Shown here: in pieces, positions 1 to 6,961 of the stretch | How the letters are laid out: each line of letters begins with the position of its first letter | Numbering within the stretch: the first letter of the stretch is position 1 | Assembly: GCA_964415045.1 (NCBI GenBank) | Contig: CAYPZL010000131.1 | Coordinates: forward strand, 1 to 16,195 | Length of the DNA: 16,195 bases | Direction of reading: 5' to 3' | From: CAYPZL01 sp964415045 | Lineage (GTDB): Bacteria > Planctomycetota > Phycisphaerae > Sedimentisphaerales > Anaerobacaceae | Position numbers and translations under genes: made by a program | The notes under the pieces: generated by a model | What the model saw: the letters and a program-made list of their open reading frames with translations, nothing else | The model's database searches: none | Told to the model about the DNA's origin: nothing

Positions 1-62
1 CCACCGCCTACGGCAACGACCCGGCCAACTGGCAGGCGTCCGCCCCGTCCCCCGGTTCGTAG
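1..62 (+). CDS. C-terminal end of a secreted lamin-tail-domain-type protein (5' partial)
   Basis: The frame starting at base 3 reads TAYGNDPANWQASAPSPGS and stops at TAG 60-62. An ending of the form Y-G-N-D-P-A-N-W-Q-A-x-x-P-S-P-G is typical of lamin-tail domains in large exported planctomycete proteins, where it closes the domain and often the whole polypeptide. Only 19 codons lie in the window, so nothing can be said about the rest of the protein, its signal or its anchoring. The domain assignment rests on memory of this motif. Confidence 0.6.
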   Translation, partial: TAYGNDPANWQASAPSPGS

Positions 63-111
63 GCACGGCGGTGCTGCATCCCGCATGGTCCGCGGCGAAC
101 GGCAACCGAAG

Positions 112-138
112 GGTGTGAAGGGTGTGAAGGGGGCGAAG
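112..138. repeat. Short purine-rich 9-bp tandem repeat
   Basis: GGTGTGAAG occurs twice head to tail (112-120 and 121-129) and is followed by a diverged third unit GGGGCGAAG (130-138). It sits between the end of the lamin-tail-type gene and the next operon. No gene, RNA or hairpin is evident in it, and its role is unknown. The rest of the gap 63-352 holds only the promoter candidate listed separately. Confidence 0.6.
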
Positions 139-253
139 GGGGCCGTGTTCTGTTGCCCAGGCCTTGCAAGGATCGTAACCCGACATGACCTTCGCTGCGC
201 GCCCGGTACCAAATACAAAATGCCAAATCGCCAATCTCTTATCCCGTTGTGTC

Positions 254-283
254 TTGTCAGACCTTATGTGCCTTTGGTATGCT
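254..283 (+). promoter_or_regulatory. Candidate sigma-70 promoter for the 353-2678 operon
   Basis: TTGTCA at 254-259 is a five-of-six match to the -35 consensus. After 18 nt comes TATGCT at 278-283 (four of six), preceded by TGG, which fits an extended -10. The start of the first gene lies about 60 nt beyond the expected transcription start. The match is moderate and based on sequence alone. Confidence 0.35.
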
Positions 284-352
284 TGTGCCATCGGCGTCAG
301 CGATGCGTTCGGCGTTCAAGGAATACGACAGTGGAAAGTCCAACAAAAGGCT

Positions 353-841
353 ATGGCTGACTGGGAAATCAACAAGCCGCTCGGACAGTGTTCGGGCAGC
401 GGACGAGTGATTGAAGACGGGCAAGAGTACTTCGGCGCCCTCGTGGAGACCGAACAGGGTCTCGAGCGCCGGGACTTCAGCGTCGAGTACTGGGAAAGCG
501 ATAAGCCCGAGGTGTTCTGTTTCTGGAAGACCCGGCTGGCAACTCCGGACCAGAAGAAGGAGCTTTTCGTCGATGACGAGATGCTCATGGCCTTTTTCGA
601 GCGGCTGGCCGGCGAGAGCGACCCGGAAAAGGTGAATTTCCGCTTCGTTCTGGCGCTGGTGCTTATGAGAAAACGCCGCCTCAAATACGACGCGACCAAG
701 ACGGAAGGGGGGCAGGAAATCTGGTCGCTGCGCGTGACGGGGGCCAAGGATACCGTGGAAGTTGTCAATCCGCACCTGGATGAGGAGCAGATCGAACAGC
801 TTTCTTCGCAGATCGGACAGATTTTGCAGACGGACCTGTGA
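353..841 (+). CDS. Conserved hypothetical protein, 162 aa, planctomycete type
   Basis: The open frame extends upstream to 185, but the ATG at 353 is preferred. It follows an AAAGG-like Shine-Dalgarno, and from MADWEINKPLGQCSGSGR onward the protein looks conserved and soluble. Visible features are Cys13 in a G-Q-C-S-G-S-G-R segment, an acidic and aromatic N-terminal half (D41-F-S-V-E-Y-W, F55-C-F-W-K-T-R), the conserved-looking FRFVLALVLMRKRRLKY (97-112), and an amphipathic C-terminal helix. There is no signal peptide or membrane segment. I recall similar proteins in other planctomycetes next to a lipoprotein gene, but know no function. It is the first gene of an operon and is followed after 3 nt by the lipoprotein, so the two are probably translationally coupled and may work together. 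Confidence 0.75.
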   Translation: MADWEINKPLGQCSGSGRVIEDGQEYFGALVETEQGLERRDFSVEYWESDKPEVFCFWKTRLATPDQKKELFVDDEMLMAFFERLAGESDPEKVNFRFVLALVLMRKRRLKYDATKTEGGQEIWSLRVTGAKDTVEVVNPHLDEEQIEQLSSQIGQILQTDL

Positions 842-844
842 GAC

Positions 845-1747
845 ATGAAGCTCAGACCTGTTGACAATCTGTGGTTGATTTGGAGCGCCGTGGCCGGGGT
901 TCTGATCGGGGGGTGCGTTTCGCAGGGACCGGCGTCTCTGCCGGTTTGTCCCGGCAAGGCGAACGTCCGGGAAGCCCTCTCGACGCTGACGGCGCAGGCC
1001 GAGAAGGCGACTTCCTTCCGCGTTAGCAGCGGGCAGTGCCTGCTGACCTATCATTCGCCCGAAGACGGCAAACAGAGACGCAACAACCTCTTTATGAAAC
1101 TCTGGTTTAATCCGCCCCGGGAGATCTACGTTCAGGTCACGGTTGCGGCCGACCCCAAGGCGATCATCGTGGGTTCCAACAGCGAGAGGTTCTGGCTGTC
1201 GCTTCGGCCCAAGGAAATGAGCAGCTACTATGAGGGCCAATGGAGCCAGGTGCGCGGCTTCGACGGCCTGATGATCAGCCCGATGATTATGCTCGAGGCG
1301 TTCGGGATCGTCGCGACGGAACCGGACGTGTCCGGCGGGTCGGCCTGGTCGTTGAAGAACAAGGGGCCTTATGATATCCTGACCCGTCGCGACGAGGCCG
1401 GCAGGCTGACTCAGCGGGTTTATGTGTACGCCTGTGATTATCGCGTGCGCAAGATCGAGTATTTCAACGAGCGCGGAGCCGTCGTGGCGGCCACCGAGCT
1501 GGCCGATTACAAGGAGGTCGCCGAGGGGTTCCTCGTCCCCACGCAGATCAAGGCCACGCTCACCGACCCTGACGGATTGCAGGACACCATGGAAATCGAG
1601 CTGAAGTCCATGGGCGCTTACCAACTCAGTCAAGCGCAGCGGGATTTCATGTTCGTGCCCCGCGGCCGGGAGAGAGCCGAGAACGTCTATCGGTATGAAG
1701 ACGGCCGATGGGTGCCCGAACCCAGAAAAACAAATGCGGGCCCCTGA
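845..1747 (+). CDS. LolA/LolB-like outer-membrane or periplasmic lipoprotein, 300 aa
   Basis: The N-terminus is a lipoprotein signal: a short charged start, a hydrophobic stretch (residues 9-21) and a lipobox L-I-G-G-C with the acylated Cys at 24. The mature part (about 275 aa) begins with a helix containing A-L-S-T-L-T-A-Q-A-E-K-A and continues as alternating strands such as LFMKLWFNPPREIYVQVT, ERFWLSLRPK and IKATLTDPDGLQDTMEIEL. This resembles the open beta-barrel fold of LolA/LolB and DUF4292-type proteins, which bind lipoprotein acyl chains. The fold is inferred from pattern, and the substrate is unknown. The gene starts 3 nt after the previous stop, and the methyltransferase gene follows after 31 nt, so the three probably share a transcript. 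Joint function with its short upstream partner is plausible but unproven. Confidence 0.7.
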   Translation: MKLRPVDNLWLIWSAVAGVLIGGCVSQGPASLPVCPGKANVREALSTLTAQAEKATSFRVSSGQCLLTYHSPEDGKQRRNNLFMKLWFNPPREIYVQVTVAADPKAIIVGSNSERFWLSLRPKEMSSYYEGQWSQVRGFDGLMISPMIMLEAFGIVATEPDVSGGSAWSLKNKGPYDILTRRDEAGRLTQRVYVYACDYRVRKIEYFNERGAVVAATELADYKEVAEGFLVPTQIKATLTDPDGLQDTMEIELKSMGAYQLSQAQRDFMFVPRGRERAENVYRYEDGRWVPEPRKTNAGP

Positions 1748-1778
1748 AGCTCGCGCAGAGAGATTGTGAGCCTTACGA

Positions 1779-2678
1779 ATGAATAGACCCGGATTGCAGG
1801 ACAGAGTCAGAGAAGGCGACTTCTTGCTGGACGGTGCGATGGGGACGCAGCTTTTCGCCCGGGGCGTTGAGCCGGGCACGTGCAACGACGCCCTGAACGT
1901 GGAATCCCCCGACGTGGTTCGGGCCATCCATCAGGCATACCGGGAAGCCGGCAGCGACGCGGTCATCACGAACACGTTCGGCGCCAACCGCTACGCCCTG
2001 GCGCGGCACGGACGCGCCGACCGGGTGCGCGAGATCAACCGGGCCGGGGCCGAGATCGCCCGGGCAGCCGCCGGCGACGAAGGCTATGTGCTCGGAGACG
2101 TAGGACCGACCGGCGATTTTCTGCAACCTCTGGGAAATCTGCGCCCGGAGGAGCTTCGCGAGGCTTTCGTGGAACAGGCGCAGGGCCTGCTGGACGGCGG
2201 CGTGGATGGATTCATTGTGGAGACGATGACGGCGCTGGAAGAGCTTGAGGTCGCCGTCGAGGCCGTCAGGTCGGTTGCGGGGGAGCTGCCGGTCTTTGCC
2301 TCCATGTCGTTCGACAAGGGCGGCGCCGGTTTTCGCACGATGATGGGCGTCGATGTCGCCTCGGCTGTGGCGAAGATGGTGTCGCTGGGCGTGACGGGCG
2401 TGGGTTTCAACTGCGGGACCGCATCGCTGGCTGAGTACGTCGAGCTGGCGCAGGAATACGCCGCTGCGGTGCAGTCCGGCGGCCAGGATGTAATCCTGTT
2501 TGCCGAGCCGAACGCCGGCAAGCCCGAGCTGGTCGAGGGCCAGGCGGTCTACAGGGTCACGCCCGAAGAATTCGCCGCGGCAATCGAGAAGATCACGGCC
2601 GCAGGCTTCCGGGCCGTCGGCGGCTGTTGCGGCACCGCCCCGGCCTACATCGAGGCGGTGGCCAAACGTCTGAAATAG
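1779..2678 (+). CDS. Homocysteine S-methyltransferase domain protein (MetH N-terminal / BHMT-like), 299 aa
   Basis: A single zinc-dependent homocysteine S-methyltransferase TIM barrel. Diagnostic motifs are DGAMGTQL (18-25), NTFGANR (65-71), GDVGPTG (106-112), GFNCGT with zinc ligand Cys212, and GGCCGT with zinc ligands Cys283 and Cys284. The family moves a methyl group to homocysteine, giving methionine in the cytoplasm. About 300 residues matches the isolated domain. The pterin-binding, cobalamin-binding and activation domains of full MetH are absent, so the protein either uses betaine, S-methylmethionine or another small methyl donor directly, or acts with separate subunits. The sequence alone does not tell which. 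The ATG at 1779 is the only start before the DGAMGT motif. It is the last gene of the left operon and ends 41 nt from the convergent waaA stop. Confidence 0.88.
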   Translation: MNRPGLQDRVREGDFLLDGAMGTQLFARGVEPGTCNDALNVESPDVVRAIHQAYREAGSDAVITNTFGANRYALARHGRADRVREINRAGAEIARAAAGDEGYVLGDVGPTGDFLQPLGNLRPEELREAFVEQAQGLLDGGVDGFIVETMTALEELEVAVEAVRSVAGELPVFASMSFDKGGAGFRTMMGVDVASAVAKMVSLGVTGVGFNCGTASLAEYVELAQEYAAAVQSGGQDVILFAEPNAGKPELVEGQAVYRVTPEEFAAAIEKITAAGFRAVGGCCGTAPAYIEAVAKRLK

Positions 2679-2719
2679 CGCGTGAAGACGGGGGGGACGG
2701 AAGAGCAGATAGCGGTACG

Positions 2720-4063
2720 CTAAGAAGATGACGTCTCGGCTGCACCGCTGTCACGGGCCCCATCGGGACGCTCCGCCTTTAACAGCCCGGCGATGTGCTG
2801 GATGGTCCTGGCGGTTGCTCCCTGGTTGTCCCTGATGACCTGCCGGCCTCGCCCGGCGACTTCTCCGGCGTGGTCCGGCTCGGCGAGGCACTTTCTGAGG
2901 GTGTGGAGCAAGGCGTGGCCGTCGGCCACCTCTATCGCTCCCTGTTGGGCCAGGAGGGCCTCGACGGTTTGCCTGAAGTTGAAGGCGTGCGGTCCGAACA
3001 AGGTGCATTTGCCCAATGCGGCCGCTTCCATCATGTCCGAACCGCCCATGGGAACGAGCGAGCGGCCGACGAAGACAATCGTCGCCAGCGAGTAGAATTT
3101 GCGCAGGTCCCCCATGGTGTCGCCCAATATCACAGCCCTGCTGTCGGCAGGGGGGCGATCCGTTGTGCCCTTGAGCCGGCTGTACCGGACCAGCGGGAAT
3201 CCCATCTGCTCGATGAGCTGGGCCACCTCGTTGAACCTCTCGGGTTTGCGGGGGACCACGGCCAGATGCACGTCGGCGAATTGGGTTTCTTCCACGAGGG
3301 ACTTGTATGCGTCGAGGATAATCTTTTCTTCGTCCGGGCCGGTTCCGCCGGCGACCCACAACCTGGCATCTGCGAGATCGAGCGTCTCGGCCAGCGCATC
3401 CGCTCCGTCGATCCGGTCGGCGATCTGGGCGGTGTCGTATTTCAGCGAGTTCGTCACCACCACGCGTTCGGAAGGGCAGCCCAACTGTCGGAACCGGTCC
3501 GCGTATTCTTCGGTTTGGGCCAGCACCAGGTCGATTTTGCCGAAGAAAAGCCGCGTGAGCCGCCGGATTCGCCGGTATTGCGCGAAGCTCTTGTCGCTGA
3601 TTCGCCCGTTGACGACCACGACGGGGACATCGCGCCGGCGGGCCGTGAAGACGAAATTCGGCCAGACCTCAAGCTCCATGAGCAGACAGACGGCCGGATT
3701 GACCCGCCGGAAGGCGCGCCGCACCACCCACGAGAAATCGAACGGAAAGTAGAACACGCTGTGCGTCTCGCCAAAGAGCTTGGAGGCCCGGGCAAAACCC
3801 GTGTCGGTGGTGGTGCTCACGACGATCTCGAAGTCGCGGAACTGCTTCTCGAGTTCGGCCAGCAGCGTCTTGGCCGCATTGACCTCCCCGACGCTGACGG
3901 CATGCAGCCAGATACACTTCTCCGAGTCGGTGCGACGTTCGATCTTCCCGAATCGCTGCGCCCAGCCCTGGCGATACCGTCCGTGTCGAAAGCGCCGGTA
4001 CAAAACCACCGGGCAGAACGCCAAGCCCAGCAGCGAATAGAACACATCCAAGATGAATCGCAT
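2720..4063 (-). CDS. waaA: 3-deoxy-D-manno-octulosonic acid (Kdo) transferase
   Basis: A GT30 family GT-B enzyme that transfers Kdo from CMP-Kdo to lipid IVA at the inner membrane, the first step of LPS core assembly. The 447-aa product starts with a hydrophobic anchor (residues 3-22). Family motifs seen are HAVSVGE (54-60, the final Glu being the catalytic base), STTTDTGFARA, MELEVWPN (129-136), NGRISDKSF (152-160), TNSLKYD (204-210), VPRKPERF and PMGGSDMMEAAALGK. Many homologs have GGHN where this has GGSD. The frame is open to 4270, but the ATG at 4063 has an AAAGG Shine-Dalgarno, the usual MRFILDVFYSLLG-type start and a strong promoter just upstream, inside the would-be extension. The gene is monocistronic here and convergent with the methyltransferase gene. 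It implies a Gram-negative envelope with Kdo-containing LPS. The symbol kdtA is also used. Confidence 0.93.
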   Translation of the reverse strand: MRFILDVFYSLLGLAFCPVVLYRRFRHGRYRQGWAQRFGKIERRTDSEKCIWLHAVSVGEVNAAKTLLAELEKQFRDFEIVVSTTTDTGFARASKLFGETHSVFYFPFDFSWVVRRAFRRVNPAVCLLMELEVWPNFVFTARRRDVPVVVVNGRISDKSFAQYRRIRRLTRLFFGKIDLVLAQTEEYADRFRQLGCPSERVVVTNSLKYDTAQIADRIDGADALAETLDLADARLWVAGGTGPDEEKIILDAYKSLVEETQFADVHLAVVPRKPERFNEVAQLIEQMGFPLVRYSRLKGTTDRPPADSRAVILGDTMGDLRKFYSLATIVFVGRSLVPMGGSDMMEAAALGKCTLFGPHAFNFRQTVEALLAQQGAIEVADGHALLHTLRKCLAEPDHAGEVAGRGRQVIRDNQGATARTIQHIAGLLKAERPDGARDSGAAETSSS

Positions 4064-4106
4064 GAAGCGCCTTTCACTACGCCTGACCTCTCCCTGCACA
4101 GGCCAG

Positions 4107-4135
4107 ATGATATGCGAGGGCGCTTTCCCTGTCAA
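4107..4135 (-). promoter_or_regulatory. sigma-70 promoter of waaA
   Basis: On the minus strand a perfect -35 TTGACA (4135-4130) is separated by exactly 17 nt from TATCAT (4112-4107), a five-of-six -10. The expected transcript start is near 4100, leaving a leader of about 37 nt before the ATG at 4063. This is among the best promoters in the window, and it supports the short start of waaA. Confidence 0.65.
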
Positions 4136-4211
4136 ATGTGGATGTATCGAGCGCTGCGACACTCTTTCCAGAATGACAGCAGGCCCGGAGGCAAAGCGTC
4201 GGCGTGAGAGC

Positions 4212-5741
4212 CTATGGTTGCAGCGCAGCTCCCCAAGCTTCTGCGAAAGCTTGGAAGTCTCGACTGTCAATCACGCCATCCAGGTAGAAGTCGCAATGCC
4301 CGTTCCAGGCCGGGTCTTCTGGAGTCGTGCGCCAGGCGGAGGCAAAGATCGCGAAGTCGGCGACGTCGACAAGCTCGTCAAAATTCAAATCGACGAAGGC
4401 ATACGGTACGGGATCGGAGACGTGTAGAAAACCACCGCCCGTGACGCTCGGCTCCAGGACCACGTTGCGGTTCCAGAAGAAGTTCATACCGAGCACACCG
4501 TCAAGCGGTCCGCCCTCCGGAGACTGAAGCTCGAGAATCACAAAAGGTACGCGCGAGTACTCCAGCGCCCCACCCCACGCGTTGATCCGTACGTAATCGA
4601 TGTAGTAGCCCGGCACTTCCACGCGGCCGCCGATGCCACAGGACTCCGTGACAAAATCCGGTTCAATGGGCAAGTTCAGCCTGGCGGCGAGATTCGGGTG
4701 CAGAATTGAGGCTTGTGCTCCCGTATCGAGCATGACGCGAAGGTTCTGGATCGTGTTCAGTGGGCTGGGCTCGCCTTGCAGCACTCCCATTTCCGTGAAG
4801 AGCGCGCCTCCGGTCGGCAGGCCCAGGGCAAACATCGTCAGCGCCGTGGGCGAGGTGGGTATGACCTCCCAGAGCGGATCGAACGGATCGAACATGGCGT
4901 AGTAGCCGGCGGTTGTCACGGGCGACACCCCCCCCAGTTCGACGGGAATTCGCCGGGGGTATTCGGTCGCCGAAGGGGTATAGGCGCTGTGAATCTCGAT
5001 GTCCGGTGCTACATACGTCTTGTCGCCCATCCTGATGCCGCGAGGCTGGTCGACGCGGATCTCGGTGGTGCGGAAGGCCAGGAAGGGATTGCCAATGGCC
5101 GCGGTGACTTCCTCGCTGCCACAGGCAATGGCGGGGGAGACGAGTGCGGAGACGTTCGTATGACCGGAGACGCGGCTCAAATCCAGCCGACCATCTGGAC
5201 CGATAGCCCCCAGTCCGGCCGCAAAGATGCCTACCGGCCGGGTGATCTGAGCGATCATGGTGCCTCCGGCCCCGCCAATCTCCTGCTCGTTTTCCGTCAG
5301 GTAGGGCCCAACCAGGCCAAGTAAATCCGCATACGGTTTGGTGATCAAGTCCACGGAGGCGCCGGTATCCAGGATGCCAACGACATAATTCTCATCTGCG
5401 GGCGCATTGAGCGGCCTCCCGACATACGAGTCCTCCAGCGTGTGCTCCCAGTCGAAGTCATCGGACTTTCGGCGGTCGGACGTTGTGATGGCGACCAGAG
5501 GTTGGAAGCCGGCCAAGGGCGGTTGCGGATGCACGGTCGGCTCGCCCGCGGCGGTCAGAGAGGCTGGTCCAAGAGACCTCTCCGCCGGGGCACGGATCGA
5601 GACAATATTCAATCCGTTCGAAAGGCGAATCGAAGGTCCCTCGTTCCTGGAGGCGCCGGTGCCACACAATGCAATATCAAAGCGGACACCAACGACGAAA
5701 GCGACGAAAAGTAACAGCAATGCCATCTTCCGGTACGGCAT
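4212..5741 (-). CDS. Secreted bilobed aspartyl-protease-like protein with C-terminal dockerin repeats, 509 aa
   Basis: The ATG at 5741 has a near-perfect Shine-Dalgarno (AGGAGGAGTT directly upstream) and opens a signal peptide (residues 1-26, MPYRKMALLLLFVAFVVGV). Two aspartyl-protease active-site motifs follow, each with a hydrophobic lead: GILDTGASVDLIT (Asp125) and VMLDTGAQASILHP (Asp339). Each is followed by a lobe-closing segment, AAIGNPFLA (about 214-222) and DGVLGMNFF (414-422). Two Asp in two lobes is the layout of pepsin-like enzymes; retropepsins carry one per chain. Residues 450-470 and 483-503 look like a dockerin pair with calcium-loop Asp/Asn (DLNFDELVDVADFAIF; DFYLDGVIDSRDFQAF), suggesting attachment to a cohesin or surface structure. 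I infer an exported peptidase; its substrate is unknown. The frame is open to 6023, but that extension would run through the promoter and the tRNA gene. Confidence 0.85.
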   Translation of the reverse strand: MPYRKMALLLLFVAFVVGVRFDIALCGTGASRNEGPSIRLSNGLNIVSIRAPAERSLGPASLTAAGEPTVHPQPPLAGFQPLVAITTSDRRKSDDFDWEHTLEDSYVGRPLNAPADENYVVGILDTGASVDLITKPYADLLGLVGPYLTENEQEIGGAGGTMIAQITRPVGIFAAGLGAIGPDGRLDLSRVSGHTNVSALVSPAIACGSEEVTAAIGNPFLAFRTTEIRVDQPRGIRMGDKTYVAPDIEIHSAYTPSATEYPRRIPVELGGVSPVTTAGYYAMFDPFDPLWEVIPTSPTALTMFALGLPTGGALFTEMGVLQGEPSPLNTIQNLRVMLDTGAQASILHPNLAARLNLPIEPDFVTESCGIGGRVEVPGYYIDYVRINAWGGALEYSRVPFVILELQSPEGGPLDGVLGMNFFWNRNVVLEPSVTGGGFLHVSDPVPYAFVDLNFDELVDVADFAIFASAWRTTPEDPAWNGHCDFYLDGVIDSRDFQAFAEAWGAALQP

Positions 5742-5745
5742 AACT

Positions 5746-5751
5746 CCTCCT
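5746..5751 (-). promoter_or_regulatory. Strong Shine-Dalgarno fixing the start of the aspartyl protease gene
   Basis: The minus strand reads AGGAGGAGTT immediately before the ATG at 5741. AGGAGG at 5751-5746 is four nucleotides from the start codon. It is the strongest ribosome binding site in the window and decides between the ATG at 5741 and upstream in-frame ATGs. Confidence 0.7.
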
Positions 5752-5775
5752 ATGCAACTGTTTATGTACAAGTGT

Positions 5776-5784
5776 ATTATACCA
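5776..5784 (-). promoter_or_regulatory. Extended -10 promoter of the aspartyl protease gene
   Basis: The minus strand carries TGGTATAAT, a perfect -10 (5781-5776) preceded by the TGn of an extended -10. No good -35 hexamer is visible at 16-18 nt, as is common for extended -10 promoters. The expected transcript start is near 5769, giving a leader of about 28 nt. Confidence 0.5.
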
Positions 5785-5931
5785 GAATCGCACTCTCTGT
5801 TCGTCGAAAAACGCTGTCCGCCAGTGATCGAAGGTGAAGAAAAGGACCTGTCACGTGAGGACAATCGCCAGAGAGGCAAGATGCGCAATACGTCAGACAC
5901 GTCAAAATGTCCGCTCTCACGCTTTCCAGGC

Positions 5932-5960
5932 TTGACGGTAAGGCTTCTTCGGTGTTTAAT
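5932..5960 (+). promoter_or_regulatory. Promoter of tRNA-Arg
   Basis: TTGACG (5932-5937) and TTTAAT (5955-5960) are each five-of-six matches to sigma-70 hexamers with an ideal 17-nt spacer. The tRNA begins 21 nt after the -10, a usual distance for a stable RNA gene. Confidence 0.6.
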
Positions 5961-5980
5961 ATGGTTCGTAAGTAATTCCG

Positions 5981-6053
<73 letters not shown>

Positions 6054-6166
6054 TTTCCATAAAGGTATGCGAGATAATGACTTGTCTCATTCTGCGGGTC
6101 CTTGCCTGCCTCGATCCGGGCTGATTTTCCGCCTTGGATGCACCGCTTGGCACAAGCCCACCTGAT

Positions 6167-6478
6167 TCAACGCCGCACTATCCAGGTGCCCGCCAGCCGG
6201 TCGTGCAGCCCGCGGTTGGGATAAACGACGTCATAGACCGCCCCGCCGATCCACAGGACGAGTACTACCGGGACGCAGATGGAAGCAGGGGGACGTTCGG
6301 TCGTCGTCGTCCACAGAGTCACCAACAACATCGGAACGAGCAGTGGCAGCCAGACGATTGCCCAGCGCCGCAGCAGCGTTAGTCTGTCGGCGCGTTCTCC
6401 TTTGGCGTCGATCACCGCCAATCTGAAGATGGAGTGACTACAGGTGGTACGGAACGGGAGGTTACAGGAGAGTTTCAC
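6167..6478 (-). pseudogene. C-terminal fragment of an RDD-family membrane protein (probably from a kinase-RDD fusion)
   Basis: The 103-aa frame ends in NRGLHDRLAGTWIVRR, the recognisable terminus of RDD proteins (R/N-x-x-L-H-D-x-L-A-G-T-x-x-V). It also has two hydrophobic helices (about residues 39-57 and 68-87) and the lead-in RLAVIDAKGERADRLTLLRRW. The first RDD transmembrane helix with its R-D-D signature is missing. The GTG at 6478 overlaps the stop of the sigma fragment as GTGA, exactly as expected for a translationally coupled partner gene. After about 16 unrelated residues, however, the sequence is already at the protein's end. I infer a large internal deletion: in planctomycetes such a gene next to an ECF sigma factor often encodes a Ser/Thr kinase plus RDD domain. 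A functional 103-aa membrane peptide cannot be excluded. Confidence 0.6.
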
Positions 6479-6933
6479 TGCCTCCGGAGAACCGCGACGA
6501 GATAGCGCATTTCATCGTCGAGGTCCGCTTCATTGCTGACGGTTTCGGCGATAGCGGCCCGCAAGAGCGTGCGGTAGCGTTTCCGCAACCGGTGCACGGC
6601 GACCTTGACCGCGCCGGCGCTCATGTCCAGTCGCGCCGCGATTTCCTCGCGGGGCGCCTCGTCCCGGCCGGTGAGGCTGCCCCTGAGGGCGTCAAACTGT
6701 TCGCTTTTGCCGGTCTTCGCCATTTCGTTGCAGAGGGCTTGCAGGGTCCCGGCGATGGTCTGAAGCGCCCACTCGCCCTCGCCATCTGGCGTCAAGCTTG
6801 TCCTTTCGGTGCCTGAGTTCCTCTTTCGCAACCGTTTATGATGCGTGCCGCCTGTGGGCTCAGGGTGAGCCTGGCACATCCTGGCCCGGTCGTGAAAGCG
6901 GGCGCGATTGTCGTTGGTTTCCCAGCGCGGCAC
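6475..6933 (-). pseudogene. C-terminal half of a planctomycete-type ECF sigma-70 factor (region 2 missing)
   Basis: From about residue 53 (W-A-L-Q-T-I-A-G-T-L) to the end the protein matches the planctomycete ECF sigma factor C-terminus. It has a linker helix, FDALRGSLTG, the sigma-4 helix-turn-helix EEIAARLDMSAGAVKVAVHR, then LRKRYRTLLRAAIAETV and the acidic tail DLDDEMRYLVAVL. The first 50 or so residues (rich in Arg, His and Thr) do not resemble sigma region 2, which binds the -10 element and core polymerase, and I found none in the other minus-strand frames nearby. A protein with region 4 only should not start transcription, so I regard it as decayed; homology begins near 6780. Its stop overlaps the RDD fragment as GTGA, and the symporter gene lies 28 nt upstream, suggesting that a rearrangement cut off the 5' half. 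Confidence 0.65.
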
Positions 6934-6961
6934 CTCGCCGACGGGGATTATGTCAACTGCC

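Noticed and set aside
185..352. N-terminal extension of the 162-aa protein to an ATG at 185
   Set aside because: The extra 56 residues look like translated intergenic DNA and would cover the promoter candidate; ATG 353 has the better ribosome site.
257..1927. 556-codon open frame on the minus strand
   Set aside because: It is antisense to three genes with recognisable proteins, has a low-complexity shadow composition with no domain, and spans two gene boundaries. An effect of GC-rich third positions.
2710..2722. TAGCG-gta-CGCTA hairpin between the convergent genes as a terminator
   Set aside because: The stem is only five pairs and no T-run follows on either strand; it also overlaps the waaA stop codon.
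2795..4207. 470-codon open frame on the plus strand
   Set aside because: It lies antisense to waaA, which has unmistakable GT30 motifs and its own promoter. No family motif in the plus frame.
4064..4270. Longer waaA start at 4270
   Set aside because: It would include the TTGACA/TATCAT promoter and overlap the protease gene; residues there are not WaaA-like.
6054..6166. Attachment-site duplication downstream of tRNA-Arg
   Set aside because: I found no repeat of the tRNA 3' end in this gap or further along, and no integrase gene, so integration at this tRNA is not supported.
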